Shown here: positions 1 through 12,140 of the stretch, one piece after another
Position numbering within the stretch: position 1 is the first letter of the stretch
How the letters are laid out: each line of letters begins with the position of its first letter
NCBI GenBank assembly: GCA_002205965.3
Contig: NADL03000623.1
Location: 868,001 to 932,000, forward strand
Source of the DNA: Kappaphycus alvarezii
Lineage: Eukaryota > Rhodophyta > Florideophyceae > Gigartinales > Solieriaceae
Length of the DNA stretch: 64,000 bases
Direction: 5' to 3'
Made by a program: the position numbers and the translations under genes
Notes under the pieces: model-generated
The model's input: the letters and a program-made list of their open reading frames with translations, nothing else
What the model was told of the DNA's origin: nothing
The model's database searches: none

Positions 1-849
1 GGGCGAGGATCGGAGGATAGCTGATTCTGTCGGCCAGAGGGCACAGTCGATGGGGACAAGAGTTCCTCCTGCTCGGTCTTTTCTTTCCCTCCTTAGGTTG
101 ACCCCCGCAGGTTATTTGTTTCCCAGTAATCAGTAGGTGCTTTTTACTTGCACACCTCCGAGGGATCGGGAGATACCCCTCGGATATTTGGCGGTAAATT
201 ACACCGTGGCATACAGTGACCACGACACAAAAGTAGTCCTCATAATATGTTATGAGGAAAATGGTCCTATAGACACCAGAGAACAGCAAAAGCAGTTTTG
301 CACCCTTGAGTCAACATCGAGCCAACAAATGCATATTGAGAAGCTCACCGAGGTATCCAGGGAATACTCTCGCTAATTACAGAAGATACACGGCCAATAT
401 TTCATGTTTATCGAAGACGCGTCCCGTTCTCAGACCCCACCACGCGTCGCATTCCGCGACCGTTTTTGACTCCCTGCCACGGGAGTGTTACGAGATATTC
501 AACGACGTCTCCCTTATTGGCCCAGCCAGGACCCAAGCCTGTCTCCCATCTGACACGTTGGACATAGTTTTACCGAAATTGGCCTCCCCCTCCCCGCCAT
601 CCTCTTTGCAAACATCATCGCAGTACCCCTACCTGCAAACGCACCGCCCGGTACTCCTCCCCCAGACTGCGGAGCTCCTATATGCACCGTACCCTGGAGG
701 CTGCCGTTCCCTCCCCAGTCAAGCCCGCTCGCTCTTCCGCCGCCCCAGGAGAGCCTGACCCCATTTTCCTTATTGCATTCCCCTGGAAACACCCGAACCA
801 AGATAAGGAGGGTGCTGCATCACTTCCGGACCAGTCTCCAATGGCGTAA

Positions 850-1730
850 CACGGACTAGGATGCCAAGCCTTTCCCCTCCAAACACAGCGACGGGGATAT
901 CAGCCTCATCCGGGGCCACGCCCTCCGCGCCAGCCCCGCTGGCGCCTGCTTCGATGCCCGTTCCTCATACTCAATGAAGTAAAGTTTCACTCCTATGAGG
1001 TCCTGGAAAGGCAATGGTGTGTAATGCTCAAAAGGCACATCGGTCTACCTACGCACCCGATCCCACGCCCGTCCTCTGCTTGCACTGTCGTTGGCCCTTG
1101 TACACTTCTGCAACTATGCAGCAGACCTCTGCCCCGCCGGATTTGGTTGCCCTCACCGGCGCAGCTCTCTCCGATACATGAGAAGCAGTTTAATGCATTC
1201 AGTATCTACACATCCTGGCAACGTGCGTCATTCATGCAGGCTGCCGCGATTGTGAACTCGAAGAACCGCTCCTCATCCCGGGACGTGCTGTCGCCCCGGG
1301 ATATTTTAGTCCTTCCCCTGGCGAATGCCCTACCACCGCAACCCCGCCCCTCGCCTGCAACATCACCATCGTATGGACATCCAAGTCCGCCGCATGCACA
1401 AAGGCCACATAGATAGCAGGTGGCGCACCGGACTGCGTCCACTGGGACGAGATTCTCGACCTCGACCGCAAGCTGGAAAGGCACATGTTAAACCCCTCGG
1501 ATGGTCCTCAGTGCGACACTCTCCAGTTGCAACGTCTGCCTCTCGATACCCCGGCTGTCCCCTCCTCCGAAGTAGCCTGATTTCTCGATGAGCTTTTTCC
1601 GGTCATCGCCCGACGCCATCATACCTCAATGGGAGTTATTCGCCTTCCCATGTACTAGCGCCTTAGCGCGGCTAGCTGGTTCGCTGTTGCTATTGCTATA
1701 ATGACTCGCACACCAATCGCACGCGCCTGA
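850..1730 (+). mobile_element. Degenerate LINE ORF2, C-terminal part (copy A)
   Basis: This stretch decodes, in shifting frames, to the same C-terminal domain seen in copy B at 46.8-47.8 kb. Shared landmarks in order are a segment like SPAGACFDARS (about 925-960), LKRHIGL (about 1025-1045), a CLHC zinc pair (about 1075), ADLCPAGFG (about 1120-1145), and KATQIAGGAPD-like sequence (about 1400-1430), then a final ETLG-like region to about 1660. Non-LTR retrotransposons of this type carry this Cys/His domain after the reverse transcriptase. Stops and frame changes show it is dead. Bases 1-850 may be the preceding palm and thumb region, since an RG-Q...FLSL pattern near 50-100 resembles the QGDPLGPLLFSL motif, but I cannot support that firmly. 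Confidence 0.7.
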
Positions 1731-3182
1731 AACTGACCACTCGTGAGGGTCTAGGTGTACGTGCAGGCTTGTGACTACATATTACGAGTGAAATTGACAA
1801 CGCCGTACTAACGTTACTCATGTGTAATCATGTTTACTTTATGCTTTGCAAAGGACAACGCGACTCATGGCCGTCGAATCCCATGCATGCAGGTATCCAC
1901 CTTTAAAACGCTGTGCTAAACGGTCTTTGCACCTCGGGAAAACCACTACTAATTTTCTAATATTTTTGGCAACAAGGGCGCAGGTGCACACTTTCACGAT
2001 ATGATCCTCACATCGGACTTGACAAAGGCTGCCAAGCGCCCGGTCATGGAGCCTCGTCCCAGTGGCTAACACTGCACGAGACCGGACATCAGGGCTACAG
2101 AGATCAGCGGAGGGACAGAATTCTTCAATGTTACATTCGTGAATCCACTTGCTCCCTCACACGAGCCCGGTGTTTCAGCCCCATGCAATGTCTGATCGCC
2201 GCAAAAGTGTCAAAGTTTGGAAGGTATCAAGAGTGTATCACCACGCAAGCAAGGCACGCCGCCGTGGGAATCATGGAGACTGTCGGGCCAGGGCGATCAG
2301 TCCTTTCGCGAATACACTCCACGGCGACGGTTTCGTCCACCGCAGCATGTTTGACAGCTGGTGCAAGAGCAGCCTCGCAAGCTGGTCCTGCCCGACTCTA
2401 ACTCCTTTTTAGACCCTCCAATGCATAGACCGGCCCGTCCTCGGTCGGATTGGTACCGACGTTCATTTCTTTGCAGTAAAGCACCTCACACTCCTACCCC
2501 TTTTACCGCACTGTATGTATAGTGACCTTTCATTACTGTATGACATAACAAAACCGTCCAAAACTGCGAGCTTTTTGACCTGTCTCTTAGCCCATCATTG
2601 TCAACACTTGCAAAGTGGTTGCAGGTGCTTTCGGTTGTCAAAGTGCAGTTCGTTGTGCCACTTGTCTCAGAGGCCAATATCACGCACCAAATGTTCACGT
2701 AATTCCCTGTGAGGAGTCAGAAACGGCAATCACGCATAGAATGCACACGCCATTTCAATGAAATATCCCTCGACCAACAGTCGCCCCATGCCAAGCATTA
2801 CCAAACAATTGGCACATATCCATTGGCTGACATGAAGAGTCCTCTTCAATCATATCCATTAACAACTGCCATTTACACGCTTGAATATTAAATATCCGCC
2901 TCCCCCGCACCGCCCGTATAGAAATGGGTGCTCAGATTGCACTCGCCGTTTAATCCCAAGTCCCATCTCGAAACCATCTTTCGCGCCTTCTCTACACATT
3001 CGCCGGATTAATTTTTGCCACCGTTTCGCACTCCCCCTCTCGCCCAGTCGTTCAAACCTTGCTTGAAACTTACCTCTCCTCGATCAGTGCTCCCGCCAAC
3101 CCTTCGACATTCACCGCGTCTCGCACTCTCCCCGATCTCGCCAACTGTTCCACCACACTCCTCCCTGGGATCCCACTTCAAA
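1731..3182. other. Intergenic, no gene recognised
   Basis: No reading frame here resembles a protein. From about 2900 the + strand becomes rich in C and T and poor in G, which is also the case upstream of most confident genes in this window, so the last 280 bp probably hold the promoter and leader of the gene starting at 3183. Confidence 0.5.
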
Positions 3183-4371
3183 ATGAATGCATTTGTATCT
3201 GCGACCCCGCTCATCCCTATCCTCCCCACTACGTCCCCAAGGGGGCCCAACCACGCCCATACCGCCTTCGTACAGCCCAACCTCACGCATCCCTCCCTCG
3301 CATTCCCCCAGAAACCCCTCTAAAAGAGCGCTCCTTGCTAACCTTCCGTGGTCTCTCCGACCTCTCCAGCGTCGCTGTACTCCACGAACTCGCCGTTCGT
3401 GTCACACTCGGCGCCTCACTTCCCACCTCCGGCTCCGCGGATTCCCAGCTTCTGATTGGCGGTCTCATGGGACTTTGGACTGCTGCTGCATTTGCGGACC
3501 GTGTACGTGCGAACACCGCCTCGTTGATTGCGGAGACGCGGTCTTTGCCTTCGCGATGGGACGCCGCATTTATTTACAGGCCGGCTTTGGATGGTGATGA
3601 TGCCATTGCGGCGGTGGCTTGGTTGGCCGCGCTTGACGAGATTGAGGGCCGGAAGCTGCGGGTTTGATGAAAAATTTGGCGACGGGGGATGCGCGGATGA
3701 GGCTGGGTTTGGCGAACGCGTTGGCGGCGTACCCGGCACGGTCTAACGTGGCGTTGTCGGTTTTGAGAGAGTTGACGGAGGATAGTGTTGTGGAGGTGAG
3801 AAGCGCGGCAGAGAGGGCGATGGAGCAGTATCAATTAAGTGGGGTTATAGCTAAAGCGGATACCGATACGCATGTGCAAAAAGAGGAGGTGGATATGGTG
3901 GCCGTGTTGGATCGTTTGTTTGATGACTCGCTTGTGCAACAGGACGACGCCGCGGTGTGTGGCGGAACAAGGCAATTAGTGATGGATGCGGTTGCGGCAC
4001 GCGTAGAGTATTTGAGTAGCGTCACGCTGAGCAATCCGGATCTGAGTCAGCTGGGACAGATTAGCCCCATACGACAGACGCAACCCGTGCGTTCTGTTGA
4101 GCGTGTCGAGAAGCCAGTTCGTACCGACGTGCCTTTGTTGGAGGGTTTACGAAGGGTCGAGGTGCACGGTCTGTGCGCGTTGGCGCTTGTTCCAATTGCG
4201 TATGAGCTTGCGTCTATGGGTGGTGGTGCGAATCTACCTCTGCGCTTTATTGGTTTAGGATGGTTGCTTACGCTTGGAGGACTTGTTGCGTACCCACAGA
4301 GTGCATCGTTGTGGAGAAAATTTTCGAAGACGCTTGAAAGTGCCGAGATCAAGGGCGAAGTCAAGAAATAG
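3183..4371 (+). CDS. Putative plastid-targeted HEAT-like membrane protein (two apparent 1-base deletions)
   Basis: The family is not recognised. The ATG at 3183 opens a leader beginning MNAFVSATPL, rich in Pro, Ser and Thr and lacking acidic residues, with Phe at position 4; this resembles red algal plastid transit peptides. The reading frame then changes at the CCCC run 3315-3318 and again at TTT 3663-3665. Both changes fit one missing base, giving about 396 aa. The middle has helical-repeat character (LGLANALAAYPARSNVALSVLREL, described here only in outline, about 3700-3770), like HEAT/ARM repeats. The C-terminus has one or two hydrophobic segments (about 4170-4290), then a basic tail. The frame is otherwise open and well coded, so it is more likely an intact gene with sequence errors than a pseudogene. 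Plastid targeting and HEAT fold are inference. Confidence 0.62.
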
Positions 4372-4857
4372 CAGTGAACGTTATGAAAGTGTTGGCGGGT
4401 GAACATATGATCAAAAAAGTGCTTCAGACAGGCAGAGGAGTGGATCGCGGATAATCAGGCGCTGCGTGTGTACCTCTCTGTACATTCGGCTGTGGACATG
4501 AATGCCACGATATACGGAAGACGTGGGCTCTTCTGCGAAAGGCGGATCGTTCTGATTCCAGCGCCTCTGCAAGGCGTTGCCCACCTGCCTTTTGAGAATT
4601 TTCGAGTTTCGTAGCGTGATTGTGGCTCACTTTGGCAAACGGTGCCAAAGTAGCTGCTGCTCTCGAATCATGTCGCATTGGTGTAAATATTGGCTAGTTA
4701 GTTTATGCAGTGGTGAGCTATTGTTATGTGGCAGAAGTGAAGTGTCTAGCGTGTTATTGAGTAAAACCTGAATGTAGAGGTCCTGTGTGGATCACCGGGC
4801 GCTGCGCAAATCCGAGACAGGTCAGCCAAGAACGATTACTACATCCCGTTGCCTCCC
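4372..4857. other. Intergenic spacer between convergent genes
   Basis: This 3'-to-3' spacer separates the HEAT-like gene (+) from the first WDR54-like gene (-). I see no gene, repeat or clear terminator in it. Confidence 0.5.
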
Positions 4858-6012
4858 TTACAAACCAAATAGCTTACGGTCTGCGCCATCCTCGTAATCA
4901 TACTTTACGAGATATGGTCGCTCCAACACCAGCAACGCAATGTCTGGCTTGTGCTGGCGTGAGCATGTGAACACACCCCCTAGTACAGCAGCGTTTTGAC
5001 AAACCGATAGGAGAATATGGGCGCTTGACTTGCCGATGTCCGGGATTTTGAGAACAGTCACCCTGCAGTCTTCTCCGCCAACCAAGATTATGTCAAGAGA
5101 AGGATGAATATCCAAACATGTCACAGCTTTTGCATTTGTAACAAGCTGCATAATAGTCAACCCGCGCGTGATATCATGAAATCGAATGTGACCAGACGCA
5201 TGCCCAGAAATCAAAAGGTGTGCCTTCAGTCTTACAGCCGTGCAATAATCATTCTCATCGGTAATCTTATGAATACGATCCCAAGCACCCTCCCTATGCA
5301 TCCAGGTTACAACATTGCCATTTTCATCTGACGCAGCAACCGTAGGGAGCCCTGAACAATCGCCTGAGACACTTTGAACAGGGAATGTGAGTCCTTTGAG
5401 CGTGCACACATGATGCAGCTGAGATCTCGCATTAATTTCATACCCCACAACGACACCGGTACTAACGCCAATAAAAAGGATCGGTGTTCCCTGTTCGCTG
5501 ACGGAACTAGTGATACCGCGTGCGAAACTTACGTGGCGTTCTTCAGCGCAGAGCGTAATATCGAAGAGGCGGCTTCCCCTGCCGCTCCTCGTGTCCCATA
5601 CTTGGACATGTGGTTGACCGCTTTTGGTTGATGAGTCAGTTGCAACGACAAGTAGCGGTCGTGGAAACTTTGAAGAATTCTGCCAGAAGAAGACGCTGGT
5701 AACCTGACAGTCGTCGACTCTTGGCAGGGGAAAATGATGGTGGAGGAGGGGAGCCTGTGTCAGGATTGTTGATGTATTTTGATCACGTGGTTTGTGAATA
5801 GGATAGGTGTAATTTAATGGTGTTGACTCTTACTTCATGGCGAGCGAATAGTCATTACGACCCTGCTTCTTGACGTGCTTTCTTGTGCACTGCACTTTCT
5901 GGCCGTGACTGAAAGCAAATCTACCGCGACGGTCGGCGCATAAATTGTTGGGAAGGAAAGAGGGTATTACCTTTTCGTCCAAATCGACAAAGCGGGGACT
6001 ACTCCACGGCAT
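4858..6012 (-). CDS. WDR54: WDR54-like WD-repeat protein, copy 1
   Basis: The gene has two exons: 6012-5834 (start MPW) and 5719-4858, joined over a 114-nt intron with donor AA|GTAAGA and acceptor CCAAG|A. The product is about 346 aa with no frame break. It opens with an SFLPNNL motif matching the NNL motif of WDR54, followed by RPLLVV, then VQVWDT, ARGI, and repeat-like blades such as ASDENGNVVTW, SGHASGHIRFHDI and ILVGGEDCRVTVLKI, ending VKYDYE. The order of blades matches the animal WDR54 family, a single beta-propeller protein whose biochemical role is poorly known. A second copy lies head to head at 6884. Family assignment rests on remembered motif order, so another small WD40 family remains possible. 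Confidence 0.7.
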
Positions 6013-6883
6013 TGTGAGCCGACGTGGGCATGGGAAGCAATCAAGGCGAATCGGGCATAAAATACAGCGTGATCATGGCCCTTGTACTCCAAAGCCCCTC
6101 TCTCGCCTTGCTACTCGTGCTAGAAAATAATTGCAAAATCAGAATCAGCAAGGACGCTTACGAGAGCGATGGAAAGTATTACCCTTTGAGGGGTACTTGT
6201 TGGTTCAGTAGAGTATTACTGGCACATTACGGTAGCACAACCTACCACTGCCGCATTGGAGAGGACGACCCCTGAAAATATCCAACAAATAAATGTACAC
6301 GTAAGGCTGCTACTCTCGAGACCCAATTTCCAGAGAGTTAGTAAGAATCTAACAAGGACCGTTGACACGGGAACAACAATTCGACTGTACAGTGTACAGT
6401 ACTGTACAGTACACTGTACCGTACACTACTGTATGCACTGAACGTACTCGTGCAGGGAATCCTTACTTTGCCTCTTCTCACTTTCTGCGAGAAATCATCC
6501 TCTCCTGCCCGTCCACAGCATACTCCTGTTGGAGTTGCCCACTCTCGCATTCCCAATCATAGCGATTATTGTAACTATTTCCACCGCAATGCCAAACTGT
6601 CGATCTCATCAAGTCCAGCGAAATCTGATGGCCCCCATACTCAACCTATACGAATCAGGGTCCCGCAGCAGTCTATCCGACAACTGCTAGTCTGGATGTT
6701 GCTTCCCATCAGAACGCACGCAGAAGAGAGAGAGTTGCATATTATTTTCCTGCTTCTGATACTCTCAACGTATCTTCGCGCTGCTTTTTCTAAATCACCA
6801 TGTGCCAAACAAGTTTTAGGTTTGTGGTGAATAGTCTCGGAAGCCAGCATGTTCCTGTGCCGTAAGTACCTAGACATAAAATT
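6013..6883. promoter_or_regulatory. Bidirectional intergenic region between the WDR54-like pair
   Basis: About 870 bp separate the two divergent start codons and must hold both promoters. A GTAC palindrome array (6385-6435) lies near the middle. No TATA box is obvious beside either start, and the small reading frames here do not resemble proteins. Confidence 0.5.
6385..6435. repeat. GTACAGTAC-type palindromic array
   Basis: The segment is built of overlapping GTACAGT and ACTGTAC units, including the self-complementary core GTACAGTACTGTACAGTAC-like order, so a single strand can fold on itself. It lies between two divergent paralogues. Confidence 0.85.
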
Positions 6884-8264
6884 ATGCCCTGGAAGCAACT
6901 CAATAACCTTCAGCTAAAGCCGGACAAGCCGCCATCATTCTTGCCCAACAACCTCGCCTCCGATAAGGACGGTAGGCTTTCTTTTGCTGCCGGAAACCAA
7001 GTTAAATGTACAAAAAGAATATTCGCCTCTCCTAGCCACTGTGACTACACTCTGGCCTACTCGTACGTCCCAGACTCAACCTTCCCTAACCATCTTTCCT
7101 TCCCCTCGGATACCATATCCAGCTTCCGCCCTCTGGCAACTAACAAAATACCTGTGAAATCATGTTGAAAAGAGAAAAGCTGGAAGTAGTCAATACATAC
7201 TGGTGGCATGGGCTCCCCCGATACAATCGCCCACTACTTGTCCTAACACGGAATCATCCCCTACCAGTCCCGCCACCGTGCAAATCTGGAACACAGCAAG
7301 GGGTGCAGGAATACGAATATTCCGCAGCGACATCAACCACCTGGAAGTAAACAGCACGCGCGATTCAGATTCGACAGACTTTTCTACAAAGCTCATCCAG
7401 TTTGCGCGTGGAATCGCCCAAGTTTCGTCGGGACAGTGTGGTCAGCCTATTTTCTGTGGTGCCAGCAACGGCGCATTGTACGGAATCCATTTCAAGCCGG
7501 GGAGAGATGGAGGTTTCAAACCAACTTCTGTTATAAGGGATCTCACACATGCAACAACGATGCTTGTTGCAGATAAAAGAGGCTCTGATTACCTCGGAGG
7601 GGCCGACGAATCTGGCAAGCTTTTAGTGTGGAACATTGAGCTCGATAAAGGGCAGGGTGGGAAAGAGTCGAATCACTACAAAAGCACGGTGATCTACGAG
7701 TATTGCGCAGAGGAAGACTTGTTGAGCTCCCTTGGCCTCCGCGGAAGTGTCGTGTTTGCTGGCCATTCCTCGGGATACTTGACCGTGCATGACATAAAGT
7801 GTGGAAGACCAATGGCTTCAATTGTCACCAACACAAAGGCTGTGACATGTATTGACGTGTACCACGACAAGGATCTGGTATTGGTTTGCGGGGAGGACTG
7901 CAGAGTGACGGTGATTGGCTTTTCTCAAGCACGCAGCAATAAGCCCGTTGTACATTTCTCGGTGGCACTTGACACCATTGTTGTAGGGTGCGCTTTCCTA
8001 ACCTCACCAAAGGGATATCCACGAATTATTCTACTCACCTGGGAAGGATGCAGTTTGATACAATACGATTACGAAAGGTCAAACAAGCGAGACAAGGCTC
8101 GCGCCATCAAAACCGGAATGCAGTGCGAGAAGGAAAGGGCGCCAAATTCACCTCAGGTAATGTGTCAGGGGAAAGGATTATGCTTTACAGGACCAGAGTC
8201 TCAATCCAACAATGGAGAGTGCCTGGTTTCACCTGCAGGAAATCCACTGAGACCTGGATGCTAG
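6884..8264 (+). CDS. WDR54: WDR54-like WD-repeat protein, copy 2 (one apparent 1-base deletion)
   Basis: Exon 1 is 6884-7062 and exon 2 starts near 7173; the intron of about 110 nt has donor TC|GTACGT. Exon 1 is 179 nt and ends in phase 2, exactly as in copy 1, so the pair arose by duplication of an intron-bearing gene. Shared motifs are MPW, SFLPNNL, RPLLVL, VQIWNT, FARGIA, ADESGKLLVWNI, AGHSSGYLTVHDI, NTKAVTCIDV and CGEDCRVTVIGF, then LIQYDYE. The frame changes once at about 7240-7250, between RPLLVL and the VQIWNT strand, with the sign of one missing base. The C-terminus is about 50 aa longer than in copy 1 and not conserved; an unrecognised intron near 8157 (CAG|GTAATG) could remove it. 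Confidence 0.68.
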
Positions 8265-9645
8265 CTGGATATGGCTGATGTGAGAGGAACACACCCTCTG
8301 TATACACGGGATTATCCGTTAAGGACCTCTCATCCTCGAGTTGACAAAGGTGCAGACATCCATGGGTCGAGTAGCGCACTGCAAGGAGGAGCCGCAGCTG
8401 TGTATGGAACATGAGCAAAGTGCTTGGCATGTTCTCCGAGTTTGTCAGAAGAGTAAGGCGAAATGTCAGGGTCTTTGCAGATGTCTGCTGCAAGTAAAAG
8501 AGGAGGCCGGTACATGAGGAGCACAGGAGGATGCGGTCTGAACGGAGGTCAACGGCGAGGGATACTACCCTAGGAATACATGGTTGCTGTGGGTCGGAGG
8601 GGTGGAACGGAGGTGTTGAATGAGGCTTACAGAAGGGGTGATGCATGTGCGTTTGAATGTTGTAGTGAAATTGGTGGTTCAATCAAGACGATGGTAATTC
8701 CAGGAAGGACCGCGGACTTGAGATGATGGCTTTTTTACTTTGACTGGCTGATGCAGGGGTTATAGCGGCCTTGCCGGATCGCCGATAGTGGTATGGAGTA
8801 CTCGGTTGGATATGCTTTGAGGCGATGCGTGAAAGTGGAATTCAAGTCGTGAGTTTGTACAATTTTGAAAGGAGTGTGAAATGGAATGGTACAGATAGCA
8901 GGAAGTAATGGGTAATGGCGTTAAATCGAATAGCAATGATGAAGGTGTGAGTAAAGGTGGTTGGGAGCAGACTAGGCAGTTAGCACGTTGATCCGTAGAT
9001 GCGAGGCTAGTTTTAGAAATGGACAGTGACTGAAAGGATTTCCAGCATGTGTGATCATGCAATTCGTGGTGGCAGAGGACAGGTGGTGAATTCGCGGGAG
9101 ACGGGTAGTTTCCGATGGAAGGGTGTCCTGATAGGTTTTGCAATGGGAGCAGTTGAGGCAATGTGTACCAAGAAAAGATTATAGAGTAGGAGGGCAAGTG
9201 CAGTCTGATGCAGTCTGTCTGCACAAAGGAGTGATCGGTACTTGGCATACTGCTTTGATGGGTGCGAAAGTTTCAACGTGTGGAAAACACGCGCCTTGTG
9301 CTCGGCATGAACATGCGGCGCGGTCCTTGTAGCAGTTTAATACGACTAGCGGTCACTAGCTAGTCAGGATGGTGGATACTGTCAGAGAGTGAAGCGACGG
9401 CAGGTTACCGGATCGATGAACGAGGTGGAAGGTAGGCGTCAGTTACGATGTAAAGACTGGGAGTTTGGATGCTGACGGCGGGGGCGTTGTAGGAAGGAAG
9501 AAATGTGATCTCGTGGTGTGTGTTTGTGGTGGACCTCTGCAAGGGTGTGATTGACGAGAGAAGAAGTGTTGATTCAGTGAAGAAAAGTTGATTTTCTCTT
9601 TCTACCTTTTAAGGTACCTTTTAAATGATGGTGCGAGTATACTGG

Positions 9646-9924
9646 CAGTACAGTACAGTACAGTACAGTAGAGAGGGCAGATGGAGTAATGCCGAGGCAA
9701 CGCTGTACTGTACGGTTGAAAGGCGCTGTACTGTACTGTACAGTGAACAATCCTGTACGGTTCTGGAACTGTACTGTACTGTATCTCAAGTAATGGAGTA
9801 CTGAGGTACTGAGGTACTAATAGTTGCTGTAAGCTGCAAGTACAGTACATGTACGGTAGTACCATTTCTTCATTTTTGGATACAGTGCAAGAATAAGAGT
9901 CCCGTACAGTACTGTACAGTACAT
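9646..9924. repeat. Largest GTACAGTAC-type array in the window
   Basis: Within 280 bp there are at least eight runs of GTACA or TGTAC units, some phased every 5 bp (9646-9671) and some as hairpin-forming pairs of TACTG and TACAG units (9727-9743, 9903-9922). Variant units with GTACGG also occur, so the array is old and diverged. Confidence 0.88.
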
Positions 9925-10090
9925 ATGTTACAGAGCTATGTACCGCAGGCTCTGGCCACCTGCCGTTGCCTCTATCCGGTGATTTTCCTTTTTACGGTGC
10001 AGATTGATCAGCGCCAAATTGAGCTGATCTTGATCTCGTTGGTGGTATCACCTGTGCTGAATTTCTACACGTTGATTTTTGGTTTACATT

Positions 10091-10122
10091 TGCACTGTAC
10101 AGTACAGTACTAAACTGTACAA
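10091..10122. repeat. GTACAGTAC-type array
   Basis: Short run of three phased GTACA units followed after a few bases by ACTGTAC, the same motif as at 9646-9924. Confidence 0.8.
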
Positions 10123-10529
10123 TATTATTGTCTCGTATCATATAATGTGTACAGCAAAGGAGTTTGTCCAAGGGGGCGCAAGGGCCGACAATCGGCGATG
10201 TGAATTTTTACACGTAGAGACAATTTTCCACTCCCACCCACTGCTGTATTCTGGTATGAAAAAAGGTTACACAGGAAATAGCGACAGACAGCATGTGTTA
10301 CCTTCAACAAAGAGGCGATTGGGTCTAAGGGCAGCGGTCTGAAACAAATATTCAGGCACAATTGGTCTCGCCCCAAGGTTGCGTCCTCTCCATGCCCCTA
10401 TGATTTAATTATTCCCAAAGTTATTTTGTAATTCGCCTGCCGGAAACACCCATCCAGCACCCCAAATCATCCCAACAGATTTCATATGTAACACTCTATT
10501 ATTCTGTAGACTCGTTTTGCAAAATACAG

Positions 10530-10537
10530 TATAAAAG
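10530..10537 (+). promoter_or_regulatory. TATA-like box (TATAAAAG)
   Basis: A good TATAAAAG match followed by a C/A-rich stretch. It could serve the doubtful small gene at 10842-11249. No experimental support. Confidence 0.35.
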
Positions 10538-10841
10538 CCTTTACCTCGCGAGACATCCAGTACTTTCTGCCGTCAACAAACCCTCAACCATCTTTTCATC
10601 ATTCTCGCCTCATGTCATCTCCGCAGTAATTTACAGTCTAGCTTTGCTCTCGCATGTTAAAACCAAAATAATAATGTAAAGGACCCCATCGCACGCATCG
10701 GCCCTGCAGATAATTTACGAAACATGCTCACATTATGTGCACCCCTTATTTCACAGTTTCTTCATGCGCACCGCCAATGCATACCCTTGCCTATTTCGTT
10801 TTGAGACTACCAGACACGCGACATTGCTTTTTACAAAACCC

Positions 10842-11249
10842 ATGCCGCCGGAGACTCTCTTACAATCATCACTGAACACGCCCTCATTGCTATTCAAAGA
10901 AATACTCAACGAGCTTAACACTCTGGCGTCAGATACATCTAAAACTATCGAGTCGCCCAAGACACATGCACTGGTGCCCCACACAGACAAGGTGAGACTG
11001 ACCTCAGTTATCCCATTCTTTTGCTGCAGCATCGCGAGCTTTTCAAATCTTTTAGATATGCAAGTCAGTAAAGCCGTAAGCATAGTTTATGTAACCCCGC
11101 AGGCCCAGTACAATCTAAATGTGAAAGCTATTCAACGCTGGCTCACAGCAAAAAGTCATTGGATAACAATGCACCTGCGACAAAATGCAGAGGTCCTTCC
11201 TATTGAATCACTTGCGATGTTTTCTCTCGCGTACGGATTCCTGCGTTGA
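10842..11249 (+). CDS. Doubtful small gene, possibly with two mini-introns
   Basis: From the ATG at 10842 (CCATGCC) the frame is open to 11249 without splicing. Two segments look like tiny introns: 10992-11029 (AAG|GTGAGA to TTTGCTGCAG, 38 nt) and 11064-11102 (GTCAGT to CCCGCAG, 39 nt). Splicing both moves the frame and shortens the product to about 95 aa. I recognise no family in either version. A TATA-like box lies 312 bp upstream. Introns this short would differ from the 110-327 nt introns of the confident genes, so this may be chance. Confidence 0.25.
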   Translation: MPPETLLQSSLNTPSLLFKEILNELNTLASDTSKTIESPKTHALVPHTDKVRLTSVIPFFCCSIASFSNLLDMQVSKAVSIVYVTPQAQYNLNVKAIQRWLTAKSHWITMHLRQNAEVLPIESLAMFSLAYGFLR

Positions 11250-12140
11250 ACTGCACAACCTGTCGTAAACCGAAAGATAGCCAAAGGTGTGCAGTGGGGT
11301 AGGTCTCAAACCCGTGGAGTTGCAGCTCTACTGCTGGTAATGAATCGAGAACAAGCGGATGGGTACCTAGACAAGTGCTGGAAGCAACATGTCAGCACGA
11401 GATTTGATGTGGAGAGGTGAATGATGAGTGGCTGCACTGCAAGCGCGATCTAATAAAGTCATCCACCCATTCCAAAGAGCTATGCTATCCATGCCTACAT
11501 TTCTCCACAGAGAGAGAGAATAATATTATGCAGTAGATACAAAGGAAAGGACAGGATACAAATCAGAAAGGTTTACTACCTTTACTGCGAGAAATAAAAA
11601 AGAAAACGTACGCAGCTCCCTTGTTTTACTCAAAAAAAAACAAAAAAGCCGACACGGATGCGAGGCACCGGTGACGCACTTGGGAAGCTTGCTGTCCAAA
11701 AGCATACAACAGGTTTGGAATGTGGTCAAACGTTGCGAGCTTGCAATCGATAGACGTAGGATGCACTTGCAGCAAGTGACTAGTGCAATCGTTGCTGTTC
11801 TGGCAGAGCAGAAGGCTCCACTTGTTCCGTTGTTTGAAAAAAAAGGGGCACAAATATTATTTGCAAAAAAATGGATCAGCACAGTTGAGAGGTCAAAGCA
11901 AAGTATCTGAAAAGAATCAGTCGAATTGTAACGCACGCAAGGAATGAATGATTGGGGCGAGATGACGACGAAGGATCGAGGAACTGGGGTGGCGAAGAGG
12001 ATCGCTGCGTATATTGTATTGTGGAGAGTTTTGTCTTATTTTTGCTTTGTTGTGCAGTATGTCTTGTATTGATGATGGCTGCTTTGTTGCCCATTGCCGA
12101 CATAGGCAAAAGATTGCGTGCTTTGCCAAGGAATACTTTA

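Larger units (their letters stand above)
8265..10529. other. Intergenic, no gene recognised; dense GTAC array inside
   Basis: Open frames at 8185-8682 (-) and 8760-9248 (-) show no recognisable domain and look like chance. About 9400-9560 is G-rich on the + strand. The most striking content is the GTAC array at 9646-9924, annotated separately. Confidence 0.5.
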
